NCBI GenBank assembly: GCA_030280995.1
Contig: JASXTE010000011.1
Coordinates: forward strand, 1-64,000
DNA: 64,000 bases
Reading direction: 5' to 3'
Origin: Hemileia vastatrix
Lineage: Eukaryota > Basidiomycota > Pucciniomycetes > Pucciniales > Zaghouaniaceae
Made by a program: the position numbers and the translations under genes. Below the pieces are notes generated by a model, which ran no database searches, was not told the origin of the DNA, and saw nothing but the letters and a program-made list of their open reading frames with translations. The stretch's first letter is position 1; each line of letters starts with the position of its first letter. Positions 32,806 to 45,017 of this stretch are shown piece by piece.

Positions 32806-34805
32806 GCTCTTCTTTTTAGAAATTGAAAAGAAGAACCAACCCATCTCGCATTGTGTCTACTGCTTAGTATAGTAGACCTCTCTACATTTGGTGTCCCAAC
32901 AGTGGCATAATTGCAACTAGTGTTTTGATTAGATTGTTTTGGTTTTCAAGGTTTCATCAACAGGGCATAATCAAGCTGGCCCTTCAGTGGAAGAGTTGTA
33001 GGGTCTACAACAAGTGGATGAATAACCATTATCAGAGGGTAGCATAGGACTGTATTGCTGATATAGTCAGGTTAAGTTATCAAGTGTGTGTTTTTTTTGT
33101 GGATTCTGTTTCAATTTTTATTTCAAAAATGGAACCTACTGCCACTACTTCAAGGGGAGGTCAGGAGAGGGTTAAATTGCCCAATTCTTCAGCTTTGTTG
33201 CCGCAGAGGGTAACTACAATTATCAGTTGTAAAGATGAAATCTTGCGTTTCATGGGCATTAATACCAAGAAGTTCTTATGTAGGTTTGAACAAGCAGCTG
33301 AAGTTCATGGAGCAACTAAATATGATATGGTGTGCCAAGTATTGTTCTTTGTATCAAATGAGTGCAAGGATGATCTGGAGGATCTAAAGGGTCACAAAGA
33401 GCGTGATTTTTCAGTGCTAAAAGAACAGATGCTTAAGAGATGGCCAGAAATTACAGAGGAAACTAGGTACACAATTAAGGATCTAGATGTCTTGGTAAAG
33501 AAGGCCAAAGCTGGAGGGGGTGTTTGAGACCCTAAGGAATTTAAAAGTTTCAGGGAAGATTTTGATCAAATGGTTGAGTATTTGGTCAGTAACGTTGATT
33601 TTAGTGATAATAATGCATTTTACCTTGGTTTTGTGAAGCATTATTACCAGAAGTGGAAGACTGAGCAAAAAGGCGCTTGGATAAAGAAGGAAAGTTAGTC
33701 AAGAAGAGGGACAGTAATTATAAGTACCCTGGATTAGAGGAAGTAGATACAGCAGTAGAAGCTGAAATGAAGTTGGGTCGATTTGAGCATCGCACAGTTA
33801 GAATTTCTTTGGATAGTGAGGAAGTGGACCAGGATGCATATGATGTGCGATTATCTCCTCTGGTGTTGTATCCTAAAATTAAAGCTTTTATTAATGAGCC
33901 ATATTCTGTTATGGCTAGGATTGACAAATTGGAGAAGAAAATAATTGAAGCGGGGGAAGCGAAGGAGGTGTTTAGGCCCAAGAATCCTTCCCAAACATTG
34001 TGTTTTGCTGCCATGACATGTTACTATTGTAATAAAGAAGGGAATACTAGGATGAGGTGTAATGCGCTTCAAAAGGATAAAGAAAACAGGGTAGTTTATG
34101 AGGATGGAACTATGCTTATGTTGGAAAATGGGACTAAGCTTGTTAAAGACAAGGATCAAGGGATGCAAGCCATGGTAATCAATCATATTAATAAGAAGTC
34201 CATGGAGGGCAAGTCAAGCAAGGGTAAGGAGTCTGAAGCTAAAGAGAAAGGCAAGGATGCAAAATAAGTCAATTTTGAAGTCACTTGTGCAGTATTAGAT
34301 TTTAAAGTGAAAGAAGGAGCGGTTGCAGCACCACTTACTGCAGCATGTTTGGAGATGTTTGCAGCAAAACACAAGAAAATGGCCCCATCATCAATTAGCA
34401 GGCCAAGAAAAGCTGGTGCTAGGTATGCAAATCCACAGGATATGGAGGAAGTAGGGTATACTACAAGAGAGAATACACCTGCGCCTATTGAAGACGCTTA
34501 AATGGATGGTATGGAACCTGGCAGGTATGGTGTGGTTCATCAGGTAGAAGAACAGCCCGTGATGATGGAGGAGCCAGAGGTAGTACAGCAAAGGGCAGTA
34601 CCAGCTGAAGGAATGCCAGGAGTGAGGCATAATAATCCAAAAAACCCACCTGGAAGAGCAAAAGCTGGTGCAAAGGAGACACAACCAAAATGGAAAATGC
34701 AGTGCCCAGTTCATGTGGATTTTCCTAAAGAAGCCAAACATTAAGTTGCGCAGTGCTTAAAAGCCACAGTTTTGGTTCCATTGGGGGTATTGTAAGCAGT
34801 AGCGC
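32806..34805 (+). mobile_element. E2: old element fragment (LTR end, primer site, gag)
   Basis: The tail of an LTR ends CTCTACA at 32886. A different primer site, TGGTGTCCCAACAGTGG (32889-32905), and a diverged gag (33129-34744) follow. E3 inserted in its LTR (duplication GCTC) and E5 in or after its gag. No pol is left. The LTR sequence does not match the E3/E4 types, so E2 is another branch of the family. Confidence 0.7.
33129..34744 (+). pseudogene. gag: Gag of E2, diverged and broken
   Basis: Start at the ATG before Glu-Pro-Thr. The N-domain (FLCRFEQAAEVHGATKYDMVCQVLFF, then RWPEI) matches the family Gag only loosely. A TGA at 33525-33527, a frame change near 33665 and stops at about 34265, 34499 and 34742 interrupt it. 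The zinc knuckle near 34020 reads C-YY-C-NKEG-N-TRMR-C, with Asn in place of the zinc-binding His. Later parts are Lys/Glu-rich and Pro-rich, without recognised domains. Confidence 0.7.
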
Positions 34806-35906
34806 TGTGGTCTTCCAACATTGGTGGAGCCCTTTGTTGGTCTATTTGGCATTTTTTTGATATGTCTTAAATGGCATTGATTAATAATTGGGTGTTTTTC
34901 TGGAATTATTTGGCGAATATTGAGACTGTGGGGATGTGGTGACTACCATTGGATAGCCTTTGTTTTTCTCTATATTTTATGTCCTGATGATATTTTTCAT
35001 ATTCCAAGTTTTAAGAGATTATTTCGCATTTTTCATTTTAAAAGATAGCTGTTTAATTTTGTTTTTTGCATTTTACGGGCTAACCTTAAGTCTTAGGGTT
35101 AAGTGCTTAGTACCACTAGAATGGGCTAATTTTTCTCTACATTTCTTGTCACAATGTTTTTATAGCCTAATTATGTGTTTTAAAGGTTTTAGTAGTCATA
35201 GCTTATTTTTCTAAGTATTTTGGGTATTTTGGGAGGTTTTTGGTGGTTTTCTGGCTTCAGGGTGGTCCAGCTGCCTCAGGTGGGCCTCCCAATGTCGGGC
35301 GGACCGTCCGCCTCAGTTCTAGAAGGCTTGGAAGCATTTCTAGAGGGGTTTTATTCAATTTGGCACTCAGAAACACCAAATTTGTTGGTGTGCATGGGCT
35401 CTTAGATAGTGGTCTGTGTGTACATAGTGAATAAGACAGTTTGGGGAAACCTTAATCATCATACAACCATCTGAAGGTGATATCCTTGTTCCTCACTCAG
35501 TTTTCACTATTTTTTGGCCACAATTGGCTGTGTTTGTTGCAAGGTTAGTTCTTCATTTAACTCAACTTTGGCAACTGTTTTCTCTGGTGTAGTCTTGCAA
35601 GCTATATCAAGTATTATTGCTGTCTCTGGTGTGGATTTTCAACCTACATCAAGTATCATTGCTTTCTCTGGTGTGGAAATTGGTCTACATTTCAGTTCTT
35701 TGGTTTGGTAGTTTGTCTGGAGACTACTTTCTTGGCTGATCAGGCAGTCAAGTGTATTGGAAAAGGGGCTTTAAACAACAGGAACCAATTTACTGTAGCA
35801 GGTAAATCTCACTTATATTTTTATAAAGGGACAGGGGATTTTCTCTCTGGGTTTTCTCCAACTCCCTTGGTCAAGGCCTATAGCTAGTACTATAGGATTG
35901 TCTACA
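34806..35906 (+). repeat. 5' LTR of E5
   Basis: 1101 bp, TGTGGTCTTCC to GTCTACA. The GC-rich block (about 35262-35315) is eroded: several CG pairs of the E3 copy are TG or CA here. It carries an extra copy of a 40-50 bp segment near 35600-35680 (GTATTATTGCTGTCTCTGGTG-like). Confidence 0.88.
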
Positions 35907-35910
35907 TTTC

Positions 35911-35927
35911 TGGAGCCCAACGTGGGG
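35911..35927 (+). other. Primer-binding site of E5
   Basis: TGGAGCCCAACGTGGGG, 4 nt after the LTR; one difference from the E1 site. Confidence 0.7.
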
Positions 35928-35996
35928 TAGAACTTGCTAGTTCTTTGGAATCTCTGTTTCTTTGGTTGGCTCTTTTTGGTGTTTTGGTCTGGAGGA

Positions 35997-38313
35997 ATGG
36001 CTTCTGGTTCCTCTATTCCTGTGGTGACTTTCAGTAGGGGAGATGGTTCTCCTGCTGTTATGGTTAGAGAGTGTGTGAGGATTAAAACTTGGGATGGTAC
36101 CAAGTTTAATGGGGAAGATGTGAGGTGGTTTCTGGAAAAATATGAAACTTCTGCTTGTGTGGATGGTGCTTCTTACCTGGAACTGGTGAAGCAGATCATT
36201 TTCATCATTGGTGATAGGGCAGTGGAGAAGGAGTTTGTGGCCATGTCTGGCTACAAGAAGAGGGATTGGAAGTTTCTGTGCAGGGAGATGGTGGATAGAT
36301 GGGGTGTCAGGTTCACTATGGTGGATCTGAGAAAGGTTGTCAGTGAATGGAAGTCTTATGGTGGTGTTGGTAACTTACTCAGTTATAGGAAGTTTCTGCT
36401 GCAATTTTATCCTGTGGTATAATATTTGGTGGAAGTGGAGGAGCTGGCACATGAAAATGCTGCCAAAGATGTTTTTAGTCTTCCCTGGCTAGAGATGTCA
36501 GGATGGATGTGTTGAAGGAGCTGTCAAGGAAGGACTTGATGAAAACTCTTTCCAATGGGGACCAGAAGCTGCCTGCCTTGGACAAGGTGAAGGAGGCTGT
36601 GGAGGCCCATTTGAAGTTGTTGACTGTGGACACCTATCAAGAGGGGTCTGCCAAGTATGTCAGCAAAGTCAGTGAGGCTTTGGCTGAAGAGAAGAATATG
36701 GTGGAGGTTCCCAAGCAGGAGAGAGACCTAGTAGTGGAGCAGTTGACTGATCTGACAAAACAGCTACATATTTTTTTTCAGGAGACTAAGAAGGCCAATA
36801 GGGCTCCTTCTCAGCCTAGAGATTTTGATATGAGGGCTGGTAGGAGTGATCCTTGGGCCTGCTCTTATTTCAGCAGGAGGGGGCACAAGTCCAATGATTG
36901 TTGGGCTCTGAACAGAGATGTGTCAGAAGGAAAGGTGGAGTTTGATGGCAGGGTGTTCAAATTCCCTGATGGTTCATTTGTGAAGCCAAGTGAGGGGAAG
37001 GCTCCTGTTGATTTGGTCAGGAAAAGAAATGGTCTCAATCAGAGGAGGCCAAGGTTTGAGGAGATCCCTGATCAGGGGAATTCTTCTGCTAAGGTAGATG
37101 AAGATGTCAAGGGAAAAGGGAAGGAGGTTAATAAAGTCTCTTTTTCTACTTCCTTTGGTGGGTTGGAGTTGTACTCTTGTGGAGGAAAGTCAATTGGTGA
37201 ATGCTTGGCTGATGTATATGATGTTGAATCTGGAAAGGTAGGAAGGCCTAAGAGAAGTTCTCAGGTCCAACCAAAGCCTAAGGCTTCAAAGGTTTATCCT
37301 AAGCTTAGTGCAGCCAGGAGGAAGTACAGCAAAGAGGAGCTGTACAAGATGCGGAAAGGGATTGCTGATATGGCCCCCCAGTTTTGGTGCATTGGACATG
37401 AATGGTGAGCCAATGCCAATTGATGTTGATTCTGACTCAGAGGAGGTGGTCCCTTTGGCTTCATGGTAAAAGCCTGCTGGAGCTAGAGGTGTCGGTGAGG
37501 GATCTGGTTTGATTCCTGTTGATGGTTCTGGTCTTCAGGAGATTTTTAGGACCAAGGTAGTGAAGCCAGGGGCTCACTTTGAAAGGCCAGTAGTTTCTGG
37601 AAAATCTAATGTTATGGACTCGGTTATGGAAAGAATTAATAAGGGTCAGGTTTCCCTTTCTTATGGGGAATTTTACACTATCAGTCCTGGGTTGGATGAT
37701 AGACAAAAAAATTGTTGACCAGGAGAAGGGTTTCTTCTGGGAAGGTGGAATACTTTTGTGATTGTGCTGAGATGTTTGGTGAGGGGTTGGAAACTCATTT
37801 TTCTGCTCCTCTGGGTTATTTCAATGTCACTCTGAATGGCAGGGAGGCTAGGGCATTGGTGGATTCAGGTTCTCAGATTAACCTGTATTCTTTGTTTGAG
37901 GCTGCTCATCTGGGCCTCCCCATCAAGACAGGAATTGGCGACCATGTCACTGAGTTGATTGGGACAGCTGAATTTGTAAAGCTGGATGTTGGTTGAGCCT
38001 CCAGAAAGGTTCTTTTTTACATTTCCAAAGGTAATGTAAAAGCTGTTTTGGGTGGACCATTCTTGATGGATTTCCAGGCAAGAATTGGTTATCAGTTTGA
38101 CATGGGAATCAGTTTGGAGTTGACCAGTGAAGATGAGAGGAGGCTTCACATGATGTTATAATCTCCTGGAGATGATGGTTGGGAGACCAGGCCTGGCTTG
38201 TCTTCAATGTGCCCGTGCATGGATTGTTGTAGGATAAGAAAAGAAGTGGGTGCCGCCTCTGGTTTTTTGGAGTATGGTTCAAGCTCTTGTGAGAGTCTGT
38301 CTTTTTTAGAGTA
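35997..38313 (+). pseudogene. gag-pro: Gag-protease of E5, broken
   Basis: Intact N-terminus MASGSSIP with WDG and VDGAS blocks, then a TAA at 36420 and a frame change near 36475. 36503-37408 is open with LMKTLSNGDQKLPALD. The zinc knuckle reads C-SY-F-SRRG-H-KSND-C, so the second Cys is lost. A further frame change lies near 37375, and the protease (VDSGSQINLYS near 37858) is in another frame with TGA at 37994. The C-terminal Cys-rich segment is present. It ends just after the slip site at 38302. Confidence 0.85.
38302..38308 (+). promoter_or_regulatory. Probable -1 ribosomal frameshift site of E5
   Basis: T_TTT_TTA followed by GAG TAA, identical to E3 in sequence and position, kept although the surrounding genes are decayed. 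Confidence 0.7.
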
Positions 38314-41300
38314 ATAAGGGCTGACTGCCCTAGTGCTACAACCTCTCCCCAAGATGAGGAAATCTCAGGTTGTAGTAGGTCAGCTCCCTTGGAGATATAC
38401 CAAGTGTATTTTCAACTTTCTATTGTTAATGTTTCTCTTCTCTGCAAGTATTCTTCATGTTTTTATCAAGTATCTGTTCTCTCTCAAGATTTTCAATTAT
38501 TTTTAATTCAAGTTCAAAAAAGAAGATTGGTTATATATCTTTATTGAAATATATGCCGAAAAGCTGTGGAGTGGTGAGATTGGGGTCTAAAAGTAAGTCC
38601 TCCCAATTGTGCACAGCTAGGGCTTCTTCTACGCCTTTCAAAAACATTAACTTGGCCATGTCTGTGAGCATTGGGGAATCCCCTGGTTATTTTTGTAGGA
38701 TGGAAGAAAACTCAAGAAAAGAAGATAAAGATTTCAAGATAACTGAGGAAAAGCAAGAAAAAAATCTGAAGATAATTAAAAAAGAAGAAAAGAATTATTT
38801 TTGCAAAGATCATCAAGATCAATTTTTGAGCCTCCAGCATGAGGTTAAACTGCACAAATTATTGAAGAAAGAAAATTGTAAAGATCAATTTTTAGGCCAC
38901 TAGCATGAGGATAAACTGCACAATTTTAAAAGAGCTGATTCTGAAGATGAATCAAGATTTGAAGATTTGGAAGATGGAAGTGAGGACAAAGATGTGGAAT
39001 TGCAGAAAAGTTGTGGAGTGGTGAGATTGGGGTCTAAAAGTAAGTCCTCCCAATTGTGCACCGCTAGGGTTTCTTCTACACCTTTCAAAAAATTACCTGG
39101 GCAACACCTGTGAGAAATGGGGAAACCCTTGGTTTTTGTTCCAGGTCTGGTGGTGAAGACGTCCTGAAGATCCCTCAAGTTGATGGTGGAGCCTCAAAAT
39201 ACAAGAAGGTAGCACAGAAGATTAGGCCTGTCAATGAGCCTATGCCTGTGGGTTTGAATCCTCCTTTGAAGAGACCTCCGTTGTCAAGAGATCCATACTG
39301 TACTCCTCTGGTGAAGAATCCTCCTGATTTTGTGGAAACCGCTCGGGTGACTGTGGAGAGGTTGAAAGTTGTTAATTTTGGTCCTGATAGGTGGTTTTCT
39401 GATGAGGAAAAGAAGTTGTTGTTGCACGTTATTGTGCTCAGGGAGAAAGAGTTGGCATTTTTTGAAGTGGAAAGGGGTGTGTTGAAACACTCTTATGGGG
39501 AACCTTACTTGATTCCTGTGGTTTGTCAAGAGCCTTGGCAAATCAAGCCTGTTCCAATTACAGCTGCTATTAGGGATGATTTTGTGGATATTGTTAGGGA
39601 AAGAGTCAAGACAGGATTGTATGAACAATCAACTTCTAGTTACTCAAGTCCGGTTTTCTGTGTTAAGAAACAGAATGGGAAGTTGAGGGTGGTGCATAAT
39701 CTTAGGGCCTTAAATAGAGTCACCATCAAGGATGCAGGTATGCCGCCAAGTGCAGAGGATTTTGTGGAAGTTTTTTCTGGAAGGGTGTGTTATGGTTTGG
39801 GTGATATTATGGGTGGTTATGATGAAAGGGAACTTCACACTGATTCACGGCCACTAACAATATTTGAGAGTCCTCTGGGAAGATTTCAGCTCACTAGGTT
39901 GCCTCAAGGAGCAAATAATTCAGTTGCAGTATATCAAGCTCAAATGGCTTGGATTTTACAGGATGAGTTTCCGACTCATGCTGGTATTTTTATTGATGAT
40001 GTTGGAATCAAAGGACCCTCCACTGATTATGGAAATGAGGTGCTGAAAGAGAACCCAGGTATAAGGAGATTTGTTTTGGAATATGCAATTGCTCTAGAGA
40101 GAGTATTGTTTAGGATTGAAGAGGCTGGTTTGACCATTTCTGGGTCAAAGTTTTGTTGTTGTGTTCCTGCTCTGGAAATCTTGGGTCATGTTGTATGCAA
40201 GGAGGGAAGGATTATGGCAAAGAAGAAAGTTAATAAAATTCAGTAATGGACAAGGCCCAAAAATACTACTGAAGTTAGGGGATTTTTGGGAGTTTGTGTT
40301 TATGTCAGGATTTTTATTAAAAAATTTTTCTTTGTTGGCTTCTCCCTTGAGAAGGTTGACCAGGAAAGATGCAGAGTGGGAATGGACTGAAGAGTGTGAG
40401 GAGGTATTTCAGAAATTGAAGAAGGTGGTAGGTGAAGATATTATTCTTCACAAATTGGATTATAGAATAGAAGCTGGAAAAATTTATCTGGTGGTGGACT
40501 CAAGTTATATTGCTGCTGGTGCTGTTTTGTCTCAGGAAGAAAAAGATGGGGAGGTCAGGCCAGTAAATTATGAGTCTTTAGTTTTTAATGAGGTGGAATC
40601 TAGGTATTCTCAGCCAAAGTTGGAATTTTGTGGTGTAGCAAAAATTTTGAAGAAGCTAAAAACCGTTTTGTGGGGGCAGAATTTTGAGCTTCAGGTAGAT
40701 GCTAAATCTCTGGTTCAAATAAACAACACACCTAGTCTTCCAAATGCTCCAATGACTAGGTGGGTGAAATTTATTCAACATTTTTCTTTTGACCTGGTGC
40801 ACAAGCCAGGTAAGACTTTTATGATGCCAGATGAATTATCAAGAAGACCACCCACAGATGATGATTCTGATTCTAAAGAATTTGATGAAGATATTCCAGT
40901 GGTTAGGGCCAGCGCCAAGGGTGCTGAAGATTTTTTTCTCCTCCCCCAAGAGGTTAAACTGGATGATTGTTCTTGCATCCACCAAGAGGTTAAACTGGAT
41001 GATTGTTCTTGCATCCACCAAGAGGTTAAACTGGATGGTTCTGATCTTGATTCTGGTGATCAGGATGTTTTTGTTGATGAAGATGGGGCTTTTGTTTGGG
41101 ATGGCTCAAAATTGGAGAATGGTGTTTTTGTTGGTGAACTGGATTCTTTTAAGATTCAGTGGAAGAAAAAGGAGGTGCCAAAGTTTAGGGATTGGTGTCC
41201 TGGATGTGCCGGTCATGTTGCTCATGTGTACACTGGAGATTTTGATGACAGGGTTGAACCCTTGGATATTGTTTTGTTGGATTTTGAAGATGAGACCTGG

Positions 41301-42568
41301 GGTCAGATTTTGTTTTATTTTATTATGGTTGAATATCTGTTAACCTTAGAGAGGCCAAATACTTGTGATGATGATACTTGGGTGGCAATCAAGAGGAAGA
41401 GTTCTGGCTTTTATGTGTCAGTAAGGAGGTTGATGAGGAGGAGACATCCAAATCCTCAAGTGGTGGTGACTCAGAAAAAGAGTCAAGAATTGGTTTTGAA
41501 GTCTTTTCATGAAGACCTTGGTCATAGAGGCTTTGGGGAGACTTATAGAAGAGTAGCAGATAGATTTTGGTGGCCAGGTATGAAGTAGGCTGTGCAGGGT
41601 TGGGTTCAATCTTGTGAAGAATGTCAAAGAAAAAGTCACTTGAAACCTAAAGAGGTTGGCCGTGCTACTGGTGATACAACTGTTTTTGGAAGAGTCAGTT
41701 TGGATGCTGTCCATATCAAAGAGGGCAGGTATAAATACTTGATTGTTGCCAGGGATGATTTGTCTGGTTGGGTTGAGGCGGTGCCTCTGGTGAATTTGAC
41801 TTCCAAAAATGTGGCAGAATTTTTGAAGAAGGAATGGGTGTTTAGGTATGGGTTAATGAAGTTGGTGACTGTTGAAGGCAGGCCAGAATTTGGGGCTTAA
41901 TTTAAAGAAGCTGTGAAAACTATTGGCTCTAAAGTCAGAGTGGCTACACCTTATTATCATGAAGCCAAAGGCATGGTTGAAAGAGGCCATCAAGCTATAA
42001 AGAATTCTTTGGTGAAAATGTGTGGAGATAGTGCTGAAAAATGGAGGCATTATTTACCCTTGGTGTTATTTGCTGATAGAGTCACTGTGAAAAAGACAAC
42101 TGGCTATTCCCCTTATAAATTAATTTTTGGGCAGAAAGCTGTTCTACCACTGGATTGGAAGCTGTCTTTTATCTTGGAATAGATTGGGATGATATATGCT
42201 CAACAGAAGATTTGCTCTGTGCCAGAATGCAACAGTTGTAATGTAGAGAGGAATGTCAAGAAAAGGCATACTCTAGAATAATGAAGATAAGAAATCAATC
42301 AGTCAGATACTGGGACAAGAAGTTGGCTCATAGACTCAGGAATCCCTTGAAACCTGGTTGTTTGGTTTTGGTGTATAGTAGAAGTTTGGAGAGTCAGTGG
42401 GGAAATATGTTTTCTGACAGATGGAATGGACCTTACAGAGTCAGATCTCAGGTGTCTGGGGGTTCTTATGATTTGGAGGAGTTAGATGGTGCAGTCTTAA
42501 AGAAGAGAGTGGCTGCAGATCAGGTGAAGAAATTTTATCCTAGAGGCATGAAAAGTGAAGAAGATTGA
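38308..42568 (+). pseudogene. pol: Pol of E5, broken, one integrase Asp lost
   Basis: RT is open from 39110 to 40246 with LPQGANNS and FIDDV. A stop at 40246 and a frame change lead into RNase H (VVDSS, LEFCG). The RNase H-integrase linker has three adjacent hairpin-encoded repeats (40942, 40978, 41014; LPQEVKL, IHQEVKL twice), the last two an exact 36-bp tandem copy. Integrase has TAG at 41587, VTVEGR instead of VTVDGG (second catalytic Asp changed to Glu), TAA at 41898, TAG at 42180 and a last open part with the GPY module to 42568. It cannot make a working integrase. Confidence 0.85.
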
Positions 42569-43750
42569 CTCCGCAATGAGGATAAACTATGGGCCATTCT
42601 TTAATTTTGGATTTTGGTGATGCTGTGCATTTGTTTTGTTGGAAACATTTTGTTAGAAGGTACCAATGGGTGGGGCTTCTAGATTTTGTTTTGGCAAGTG
42701 TGGGGGTAACTGATGGGCTGGCTTCTCTATCAAAAATTACCCCAGATTGTCTGTTTCCAACCCCTTCTCTTAATATGGTTGAACCCTAGTATTAGTTTTT
42801 CTTCACAGGTTTCTAGTCCTCTATGAATTTAAACTGGAAGTTCTTTTGGTCTTCAAGTGCCAGACTCTTCACGCTTATTGGTTTTGGTTTAATGTTTTGG
42901 ATCTTGTGTTTTTGTTAAAAGGTACCCAGGGGGGACTTCTAGATTTTATTTTGGCAAGTGTGGGGGTAACTGATGAGCTGGCTGCTCTGTAGAACAATTA
43001 CCCCAAAATGTCTGTTTCAAGTATTTTGTTTGTCCTAGTTGAATCCTAGTTCTTCTTTCTTGTTATTCAGGTTTTAAGTCCACTATGACTTTAAACTGGC
43101 TTCTTTTGTCTATTTGGTTTGGTGGGGGATCACTGGTGGTCTCCCATCATTTTTACTTATTGTAGGGAGCCCACCCAGTGATCATTTCCTTGGACTGGAC
43201 TTTCTATGAAGCAAGATTTTTTTCTTTTCTTTAATTTTTGTGTCTATGGTTGTGTTAGATAGTAGCTTTAGATTATTTTCTTTTTTCTCTTTTTTCTTTT
43301 AATTTTTTTATGGGAGTTATTAGGATATAAAGCGGGAAAAATCACAAATTATATTTTATGGTGTCACCACATCAGGGTCACCTGGATGTGGGAAAGCATT
43401 GGTTGGGAAAGGCTCATCAATTGGCCTGGCAGTTCTATTTTCTTTCTTTTTCTTATCATTCTCTCAATTTCTAATTATTTCATTTTTATTTTTTTATTTC
43501 AATTCATTTAAAAATTATTGAACAGCGTATCCACATCAAGGTGCACTTAGATGTGGGTAAGATATCAGGGGATCAGCTCATCAATTGGCTGGGGGATACC
43601 ATTAGTAACTATTATTTGTCTCATGTTATTATTATTATCCATTTCATTTCAATTTTTCAACTCTCATATTTTTGGTTATTTTTGTTATTTATTTTCAAGT
43701 TTTTTTAGTATGTTAGTAGTTTAAAATAATTAAAAATAAAAATAATAAAA
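42569..43750 (+). other. Structured noncoding 3' region of E5
   Basis: Same order as E3: hairpin motif after the pol stop (42569), GGGGTAACTG stem (42703-42743), AGTC motif (42816), GGGGTAAYTG stem (42963-43004), AGTC/GACT motif (43077), GATCACTGG stem (43128-43183), then two CCACATC-stem hairpins with the CTCATCAATTGGC block (about 43369-43433 and 43531-43603). No gene seen. Confidence 0.75.
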
Positions 43751-43756
43751 TAATAA

Positions 43757-44900
43757 AAAAAGTAAAAATAAAAAAATAAAAATAAAAATAAAAATAAAAA
43801 TAAAAATAAAAATAAAAATAAAAATAAAAATAAAAATAAAAATAAAAATAAAAATAAAAATAAAAATAAAAATAAAAATAAAAATAAAAATAAAAATAAA
43901 AATAAAAATAAAAATAAAAATAAAAATAAAAATAAAAATAAAAATAAAAATAAAAATAAAAATAAAAATAAAAATAAAAATAAAAATAAAAATAAAAATA
44001 AAAATAAAAATAAAAATAAAAATAAAAATAAAAATAAAAATAAAAATAAAAATAAAAATAAAAATAAAAATAAAAATAAAAATAAAAATAAAAATAAAAA
44101 TAAAAATAAAAATAAAAATAAAAATAAAAATAAAAATAAAAATAAAAATAAAAATAAAAATAAAAATAAAAATAAAAATAAAAATAAAAATAAAAATAAA
44201 AATAAAAATAAAAATAAAAATAAAAATAAAAATAAAAATAAAAATAAAAATAAAAATAAAAATAAAAATGAAAATAAAAATAAAAATAAAAATAAAAATA
44301 AAAATAAAAATAAAAATAAAAATAAAAATAAAAATAAAAATAAAAATAAAAATAAAAATAAAAATAAAAATAAAAATAAAAATAAAAATAAAAATAAAAA
44401 TAAAAATAAAAATAAAAATAAAAATAAAAATAAAAATAAAAATAAAAATAAAAATAAAAATAAAAATAAAAATAAAAATAAAAATAAAAATAAAAATAAA
44501 AATAAAAATAAAAATAAAAATAAAAATAAAAATAAAAATAAAAATAAAAATAAAAATAAAAATAAAAATAAAAATAAAAATAAAAATAAAAATAAAAATA
44601 AAAATAAAAATAAAAATAAAAATAAAAATAAAAATAAAAATAAAAATAAAAATAAAAATAAAAATAAAAATAAAAATAAAAATAAAAATAAAAATAAAAA
44701 TAAAAATAAAAATAAAAATAAAAATAAAAATAAAAATAAAAATAAAAATAAAAATAAAAATAAAAATAAAAATAAAAATAAAAATAAAAATAAAAATAAA
44801 AATAAAAATAAAAATAAAAATAAAAATAAAAATAAAAATAAATAAAAATAAAAATAAAAATAAAAATAAAAATAAAAGTAAAAATAAAAATAAAAATAAA
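43757..44900. repeat. AAAAAT microsatellite, about 190 units
   Basis: A hexanucleotide repeat of about 1.15 kb, pure except for one G near 44269 and irregular ends. It sits where E3 has only a short A-run (28790-28802) and E4 a 100-bp AATA-rich stretch. It translates as Lys-Ile repeats in one frame, which is not a gene. Confidence 0.97.
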
Positions 44901-45017
44901 AAATAAATAAATAAAATAAAATAAATTTAAAAATAAAACAAATTTTTTAATATATATTTCTGTTAATTATTACTGTACTCTCTATTTAGTGACTTATTAA
45001 TTTCTTTCTTGTTTATT

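Noticed and set aside
32806..34805. E2 as a host gene with a zinc knuckle
   Set aside because: It has an LTR end and a primer site upstream, aligns with family Gag and has several stops; a retroelement relic is simpler.
44268..44906. Long Lys-Ile repeat reading frame
   Set aside because: It is the translation of the AAAAAT microsatellite, not a gene.
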